Assembly: GCA_022835495.1 (NCBI GenBank)
Contig: BQOK01000001.1
Location: 1,612,001-1,676,000, forward strand
Source: Oscillospiraceae bacterium
GTDB lineage: Bacteria; Bacillota; Clostridia; Oscillospirales; Ruminococcaceae
Direction: 5' to 3'
Length of the DNA: 64,000 nt
Shown here one piece after another: positions 59,418-64,000 of the stretch; positions within the stretch are counted from its first letter, which is position 1, and every line of letters begins with the position of its first letter. The notes beneath the pieces were generated by a model that saw only the letters and a program-made list of their open reading frames with translations, was not told where the DNA came from and searched no databases. The translations under genes and the position numbers were made by a program.

Positions 59418-59453
59418 ATGCCCTGGTCCCGGGCAGGGCCAGGACCAGGGCAT
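59418..59453 (-). terminator. Terminator of the sigma-54 activator gene
   Basis: On the minus strand ATGCCCTGGTCC (59453-59442) pairs with GGACCAGGGCAT (59429-59418) and is followed by TTTTGCC. Confidence 0.85.
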
Positions 59454-59481
59454 CCAGCGGTTTCAAAAATCGCACCAAAAG

Positions 59482-59516
59482 AATTGGTTGGAATTGGTTG
59501 AGATAACTTTGACCAA
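59482..59516. promoter_or_regulatory. Candidate upstream activator sites for the lyase operon
   Basis: AATTGGTT occurs twice at a 10-bp period (59482-59499), and ACTTTGACCAA (59506-59516) follows. The same ACTTTGACCAA plus AACCAATT elements occur at 61636-61661. They lie 160-210 bp upstream of the -24 box, a usual enhancer distance. Confidence 0.65.
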
Positions 59517-59528
59517 AAGCGGCGGGGA

Positions 59529-61625
59529 TCACAGGGCGCCCCGCTGGCAGGCGCTGCGGCCCTGGGGGGTGAGGCGGGTGCCGCCCCGCCCCCGGCTGAC
59601 GCGGGCCAGCCCCTCGGCGGCAAGAGCGGCCAGAATGCGCCGCACCTCCTGCTGGGAAAGGGGGAAGCGCTCGGCCCGGGCCGCCTGCAAAATGGCCTCG
59701 CGCCCCAGCGCCGCACAGCGGCAATCGGCGGCATAGAGCTGGTGCAGCACGAACCGGCGGGCTGCCGCATCCACCGCCGCGGGGCCGGGGCCAACCGCCG
59801 GCGCGGGAAGGGCGGCGCTGGCGGGAATGGCGGGCACGGCTGCGCCCGGAAGCTCCTGCCGGGGCAGGTAGCGGAAGGTGGGAGGCAGATCGCCGGGCAG
59901 GATCAATTGGTTGCCGGTATAACTGAAATATTCCACCACGTTGCGCAGCTCCCGGATGTTGCCGCGCCACTGGTGGCTGGCAAGAAGCCCACGCACCTGG
60001 GGAGAGAGCTCAAAATCCACCCCGCTTTTTTGGCGGAAGTGATCCAGAAGCAGGAACAGGTCGTCGCCCCGCTCGCGCAGGGGCGGGATCAGGGCCGGCA
60101 GGGTGTTCAGGCGATAGTAAAGATCGCGCCGGAAGCTGCCGTTTTCGACGCGCTGCTCCAGATCCTCATTGGTGGCGGCCACGATGCGCACGTCCACGCA
60201 GATGATCTGGTTGCCGCCCACCCGCATGATCTCGCGCTCCTGCAAAACGCGCAGCAGCTTGACCTGCAGGGCCGGGCTCATGCCCTCCACCTCGTCCAAA
60301 AACAGGGTGCCCTTGTGGGCGAACTCAAACAGGCCGGGCTTGCCGCCCCGCCGGGCGCCGGTGAAGGCACCGTCCTCGTAGCCGAACAGCTCGCTCTCCA
60401 GCAGGTTTTCCGGCATGGCGGCGCAGTTGATGGCCACAAATGGCCCCGCGGCCCGGGGCGAGGCGTTGTGCACGGCGTGGGCGAAGAGCTCTTTGCCGGT
60501 GCCGGTCTCGCCGATCAGCAGGATGGGCAGGTCGGTGGCGGCCATGCGCTTTACAATGTTTACGCTGCGCTGGATGGCGGGCGAGGAGCCCAGCACGTCG
60601 GCAAAGGTGTATTTGGCCCGCAGGCCCTTGTGCAGCAATTGGCTGCGCAGCTCGTTCTGGCGCTTTTCAGCGTCGTTAAAGCTTTGCAGGCTGGCAAACG
60701 CGCCGATGCATTCGCCGCCCCGCAGCACCGGCGCCACCGTGACGTTTACATTGGCGCCGCCCGCCCGCACCACCCGGGCGGGCAGCGGCTTTTTGGCCTT
60801 CAGGCATTCCACAAACGGGATAAAGGGATATACCTCGCCGGCGCGCCGGTGAAGCGCCAGCTTGCAGCTGACCTTGGTGATCTCTTCGACTTTTTTGTTG
60901 CAGGCGAACACCTCGCCGGTCTCGGTTACGCCCACCAGGCCTTCGTCCAGGATCTCCATGAGCAGCTCAAACTGGCTTTCCAGCCGGCGGCTGCGGTTGA
61001 ACATTTGGTCGTAGCTGTAGGTGTTGGCGGCCACCGCCGCCTGGTAGGCGCGGAACTGGGGGCTTTCCAGCAGTTCGTCCATCCCCAGGCGCAGCGCGGC
61101 CTCGGTCATGGTGGAGGCGGTGCAGACACGCTGGCCGATGTCCATTACTTTTTTTGCGCCTGCGGGCACATAGCGCTGTTCCTGCGGGGTGATCACCAGG
61201 TCAAAGCCCGCGGCGTCGGCGGGGCTTGTGCAGCCGGGATAGAACATCTCGAATTCCAGCTGGTTCACCCCCAGCTGGTTCAGGCGGCTCACAGCCTCGC
61301 GGGCCATCTTGTCGCTCAGGTTCACAAACAGGGCGCGGGTGCCGGCGGGCAGCTGCTGCAGCTGGCGAACGACCTCCCACAAAAAGGTGACCTGGATCTC
61401 CATGATCTCGCCGTTGATGGGCACATATTGGTGCAGATCGCCCACCGACTCGAACGCATCGGTGGAAACCATGTAAAGATCGGCTTTTTTCAGGCGGGCG
61501 ACCGAGCCGTCCCGCACGCTATAGGAGGTCACAAAAACACGGTCTCCGAAGAGATCCCGGACCTGCTGCGCGTAAAATTGCCCGGCACGGGCGTCCAGAG
61601 AAACGATCGCCACGGATTTTTTCAT
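59529..61625 (-). CDS. Sigma-54-dependent enhancer-binding regulator (CdsR-like)
   Basis: A 698-residue activator. The N-terminal ~190 residues form a PrpR_N-like sensor (AIVSLDARAGQFYAQQVRDL, FDLVITPQEQRYVPAGAKKV), followed by a PAS-like segment (ILDEGLVGVTETGEVFACNK). The AAA+ domain has Walker A GETGTGKELFAHAV, the sigma-54 contact loop GAFTGA in YEDGAFTGARRGG, and Walker B GTLFLDEVEGMS. A winged-helix-like C-terminus (RFPLSQQEVRRILAALAAEG) takes the place of the usual Fis HTH. ATG 61625 is preferred over 61646. It lies between its two likely targets. Confidence 0.9.
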   Translation of the reverse strand: MKKSVAIVSLDARAGQFYAQQVRDLFGDRVFVTSYSVRDGSVARLKKADLYMVSTDAFESVGDLHQYVPINGEIMEIQVTFLWEVVRQLQQLPAGTRALFVNLSDKMAREAVSRLNQLGVNQLEFEMFYPGCTSPADAAGFDLVITPQEQRYVPAGAKKVMDIGQRVCTASTMTEAALRLGMDELLESPQFRAYQAAVAANTYSYDQMFNRSRRLESQFELLMEILDEGLVGVTETGEVFACNKKVEEITKVSCKLALHRRAGEVYPFIPFVECLKAKKPLPARVVRAGGANVNVTVAPVLRGGECIGAFASLQSFNDAEKRQNELRSQLLHKGLRAKYTFADVLGSSPAIQRSVNIVKRMAATDLPILLIGETGTGKELFAHAVHNASPRAAGPFVAINCAAMPENLLESELFGYEDGAFTGARRGGKPGLFEFAHKGTLFLDEVEGMSPALQVKLLRVLQEREIMRVGGNQIICVDVRIVAATNEDLEQRVENGSFRRDLYYRLNTLPALIPPLRERGDDLFLLLDHFRQKSGVDFELSPQVRGLLASHQWRGNIRELRNVVEYFSYTGNQLILPGDLPPTFRYLPRQELPGAAVPAIPASAALPAPAVGPGPAAVDAAARRFVLHQLYAADCRCAALGREAILQAARAERFPLSQQEVRRILAALAAEGLARVSRGRGGTRLTPQGRSACQRGAL

Positions 61626-61635
61626 GGGAACACCT

Positions 61636-61661
61636 ACTTTGACCAATTTGTTTAACCAATT
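61636..61661. promoter_or_regulatory. Candidate activator sites upstream of regulator and desulfidase genes
   Basis: ACTTTGACCAA (61636-61646) is identical to 59506-59516, and AACCAATT (61654-61661) is the inverse of the AATTGGTT pair at 59482. They lie about 95-115 bp before the -24 box at 61754 and just upstream of the regulator start. Confidence 0.65.
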
Positions 61662-61753
61662 TTCTGCCTGTGCTTCTTATTTTGCGGTATTCCGGGTTAA
61701 AATGTCAAGGAAAAGTGCGAAAAAGTGAAAATATTTTGATGGCATGATATAAT

Positions 61754-61769
61754 TGGAATAAAAATTGCT
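61754..61769 (+). promoter_or_regulatory. Sigma-54 promoter of the cysteine desulfidase-like gene
   Basis: TGGAATAAAAATTGCT has the invariant GG and GC dinucleotides spaced by 10 bp and the TTGCT -12 box; the -24 half is imperfect. It lies 63 bp before the ATG. Confidence 0.78.
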
Positions 61770-61831
61770 TAATAGAAAAATAAAACCATTTTAATGGTAC
61801 CGCCGGCCGGCGGGGAAGGAGAGATACTGCG

Positions 61832-63127
61832 ATGTTGACAAAACAGGAAATGCTGGAACTGCTGCGGCAGGAGGTGGTGCCGGCGCTGGGCTGCACCGAA
61901 CCCGTGTGTGTGGCGCTTGCTGCGGCGGACGCCCACCGCGCCGTGGGGGGCGAGGTGCTTTGCATCGAGGTGCAGGCGAGCCCGGGCGTTTATAAAAACG
62001 GGATGTCGGTGGGAATCCCCGGTTTTGACCGGGTGGGGCTGAAATATGCCGCGGCGCTGGGCGCCTGTTTGGGGAACCCGGAAAAGGGCCTGCAGCTGCT
62101 GGAAGCCATGAGCGACGAGGTGCGCGCCCAGGCGGTGCGCCTGGTGGAGGAAAACCGGGTGAGCGTGACGGTGGCCGGGGAAGAGGAGCAGCTGTATGTG
62201 CGGGCCCAGGTCACCACCGGCAGGGGAGTGGGGGTGAGCGTGATCCGCAATTCCCACGCCAACATCGTGTTCACCAGCGCCGACGGGCGGGTGCTGCTGG
62301 AAAAAGAGTGTGCGCAGGGCGGCGGCGACGAGCTGCACGAAAAGCTTAAAGCCATGACCGTGGCCGGGATCCGGCGCCTTGTAGAACAGGCAGAGGCGGG
62401 CGAACTGGACTTTATGATGGAGGGCGCCCAGATGAACGGTGCTTTGGCCGATTATGGCCTGGAGCACCGCTTGGGCATCGGCATTGCTGACACCCTGAAG
62501 GGCCAGCTGGGAACGGGGATGCTGGGGGATGGGCTGATGGGGAACACCATGGTGCGGGTAGCCTCCAGCGCGGAGGGCCGCATGAGCGGATGCCCCTATG
62601 CGGTGATGAGCAGCGCCGGCAGCGGCAACCACGGCATCACGGCGATCATTCCGGTGGTGGAAATGGCGGAGCATTTGAATGCAGGCAAGGACGCCACGGC
62701 ACGGGCGCTTGCGTTCTCGCATCTGCTGAATGTGTACATCAAGCTGTTCACCGGCAAGCTGAGCGCCACCTGCGGATGCGGGGTGAGCGCCGCGGCAGCG
62801 GCCAGCGCGGCCATGGTGTGGCTGATGGGCGGCAGCGACGACCAGATCGGCGCTGCGATTGTGAACATGAGCGGCAATTTGACCGGGATGATCTGTGACG
62901 GAGGAAAGATCGGCTGCGCACTCAAACTGGCCACCGCCTCCAGCGCGGCACTGATGTGCGCCTATCTGGCAATAAACAGCGTGGCGCTTGCCCCCACCGA
63001 CGGAATCTGTGCCGCCACCCCGGAACAGGCGATCCGCAATATGGGGCGGGTGAGCAACCCGGGTATGGTGGAGACCGACCGGGCCATTCTGGGGATTATG
63101 ATGGAAAAGGACCAGGGCAGCCTGTAA
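61832..63127 (+). CDS. L-cysteine desulfidase / serine dehydratase alpha-family protein
   Basis: A 431-residue UPF0597 (YhaM/CyuA-CdsB) protein. Family segments are [20 protein letters not shown] near the N-terminus, [38 protein letters not shown] and [20 protein letters not shown]. Conserved Cys in these segments probably bind an Fe-S cluster. These enzymes turn cysteine into pyruvate, ammonia and sulfide. It is divergent from the sigma-54 activator and followed 22 bp later by rpoN. Confidence 0.88.
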   Translation: MLTKQEMLELLRQEVVPALGCTEPVCVALAAADAHRAVGGEVLCIEVQASPGVYKNGMSVGIPGFDRVGLKYAAALGACLGNPEKGLQLLEAMSDEVRAQAVRLVEENRVSVTVAGEEEQLYVRAQVTTGRGVGVSVIRNSHANIVFTSADGRVLLEKECAQGGGDELHEKLKAMTVAGIRRLVEQAEAGELDFMMEGAQMNGALADYGLEHRLGIGIADTLKGQLGTGMLGDGLMGNTMVRVASSAEGRMSGCPYAVMSSAGSGNHGITAIIPVVEMAEHLNAGKDATARALAFSHLLNVYIKLFTGKLSATCGCGVSAAAAASAAMVWLMGGSDDQIGAAIVNMSGNLTGMICDGGKIGCALKLATASSAALMCAYLAINSVALAPTDGICAATPEQAIRNMGRVSNPGMVETDRAILGIMMEKDQGSL

Positions 63128-63149
63128 ATTGCAAAGGAGGCCGGCGGGC

Positions 63150-64000
63150 ATGGCGATTAAAACCGAACAAAAGCAAAGCCAGAGGCTGGCGCTGAACCGG
63201 CAGCTGCAGCTTTCGCTGCAGCTGCTCGCCATGGGCAACGACCGGCTGCTGGAAACGGTAAACGAGGAACTGGAGAGGAACCCCGCGCTGACGGGGGACG
63301 TATACTCCATGCCGCTGCTGCCGGCGGGCCAGCCGGCGCTGGAGAACCTGGCGGGCGCGGCGGGCGTGAGCCTTGCCCAAGAGCTGGAGGAGCAGCTGGG
63401 CGCCGAGCGGCGGCCGGTGGACAAGGGGCTGGCCAAGCATTTGATCGCGCTTGTGGACGAAAACGGGTATCTGCGGGTCCGGCCCGCCGCCATTGCGCGG
63501 GCGGCGGGCGTTTCGCAGCAGCGGGTAGAGGCGGTGCTGGACATTCTTCGCAGCTATGAGCCGGCGGGCGTGTTTGCGCAGGATCTGGCCGATTGCCTGC
63601 TGCTGCAGCTTCGGCGCAGAGGGGATGCGCCCCCTTTGGCGGCGGAGCTGATCGAAAGCGGGCTGGAGGAACTGGGAAGGGGCGATATGGGCGCGCTGGC
63701 GGCCCGCCTGGGCGCCTCCCGGCCGCAAGTGGAGGAAGCCGCGGCCTACATCCGCACCCTTCAGCCAAAGCCCGGCGCGGCGTTTTGCAGCGGGGAAGTG
63801 CAGTATGTGCGGCCGGATCTGGAAGTGGTGTGCGAGGACGGGCTGCTTGCCGTGCGGGAACTGCGCCCCTGGAGGCTGGAGTTGTGCCGTGACTATGCAG
63901 GCGCGGCGCGCACCCTGGAACCGGAGGCCCGCGCTTACCTGAAACAGGAGAGCATGCGCGCCCGGCGGCTGCTTTTGGCGGTGGAGCAGCGCAGCGACAC
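63150..64000 (+). CDS. rpoN: RNA polymerase sigma-54 factor, partial (runs off window)
   Basis: The first 283 residues are present. Region I is Gln/Leu-rich (KQSQRLALNRQLQLSLQLLA, LLETVNEELERNPAL), as needed for holding polymerase at -24/-12 promoters. The core-binding region follows (KHLIALVDENGYLRVRPAAI, RSYEPAGVFAQDLADCLLLQ). The RpoN box would lie beyond the window. ATG 63150 is preceded by AAAGGAGG and lies 22 bp after the desulfidase stop, so the sigma factor may be co-induced with the enzyme. Confidence 0.92.
   Translation, partial: MAIKTEQKQSQRLALNRQLQLSLQLLAMGNDRLLETVNEELERNPALTGDVYSMPLLPAGQPALENLAGAAGVSLAQELEEQLGAERRPVDKGLAKHLIALVDENGYLRVRPAAIARAAGVSQQRVEAVLDILRSYEPAGVFAQDLADCLLLQLRRRGDAPPLAAELIESGLEELGRGDMGALAARLGASRPQVEEAAAYIRTLQPKPGAAFCSGEVQYVRPDLEVVCEDGLLAVRELRPWRLELCRDYAGAARTLEPEARAYLKQESMRARRLLLAVEQRSD

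Noticed and set aside
59742-61655. A 637-residue plus-strand ORF opposite the sigma-54 activator
   Set aside because: It is an antisense shadow; the minus-strand frame has clear AAA+ and GAFTGA motifs.

Overview
The window looks like the chromosome of a GC-rich, low-oxygen gut Firmicute of the Clostridia, most plausibly an Oscillospiraceae/Ruminococcaceae-type organism. This is inferred from strong AGGAGG ribosome sites, an Nfn-type ferredoxin:NADP oxidoreductase, an ECF thiamine transporter behind a TPP riboswitch, and clostridial-type sigma-54 amino-acid catabolism genes. The species is not determined.

Positions 1 to about 26,200 are a siphovirus-type prophage read almost wholly on the plus strand: terminase, portal, protease, capsid, connectors, tail tube, tail chaperone with a -1 frameshift, tape measure, distal tail and baseplate genes. 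A diversity-generating retroelement (DGR) follows: accessory protein, template repeat, reverse transcriptase, and a variable-repeat display protein. After it come lysis genes (endolysin, holin-like and peptidoglycan-binding proteins), and an accessory end with a HIRAN protein, two XRE regulators and an IS30-type transposase. Two identical copies of an IS3-family element truncate the small terminase gene and split the major tail gene. The phage is therefore probably defective although its DGR looks intact. The left end of the prophage, including any integrase, lies outside the window. A tRNA-Gly(CCC) gene lies just past the right end.

Positions 26,300 to 48,200 are ordinary chromosome: a CapA-like protein, an aconitase-family hydratase, a PHP phosphoesterase, a TetR-controlled ABC transporter, a Clp ATPase, a GntR regulator, the NfnAB pair, sensors and regulators, a diguanylate cyclase, ThiT with its TPP riboswitch, endonuclease III, and a P-type cation ATPase behind a candidate yybP-ykoY (manganese) riboswitch.

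Positions 48,240 to 52,086 form a 3.85 kb AT-rich transposon. It has exact 19-bp terminal inverted repeats and an exact 8-bp target duplication. It carries an IS4-type transposase in an apparent operon with a single-pass membrane protein and a lipoprotein, a divergent XRE regulator, and an orphan consensus promoter feeding a structured short RNA candidate.

Positions 52,100 to 64,000 hold glyA, an esterase, rarA, a Fur-family regulator and then a compact sigma-54 locus. RidA, a DAACS symporter and a MalY-like C-S lyase are read leftward from a near-consensus -24/-12 promoter. Next come the enhancer-binding activator, a cysteine desulfidase-family gene with its own -24/-12 promoter, and rpoN itself. 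Together they suggest a self-contained, sigma-54-controlled cysteine/cystine catabolism regulon.
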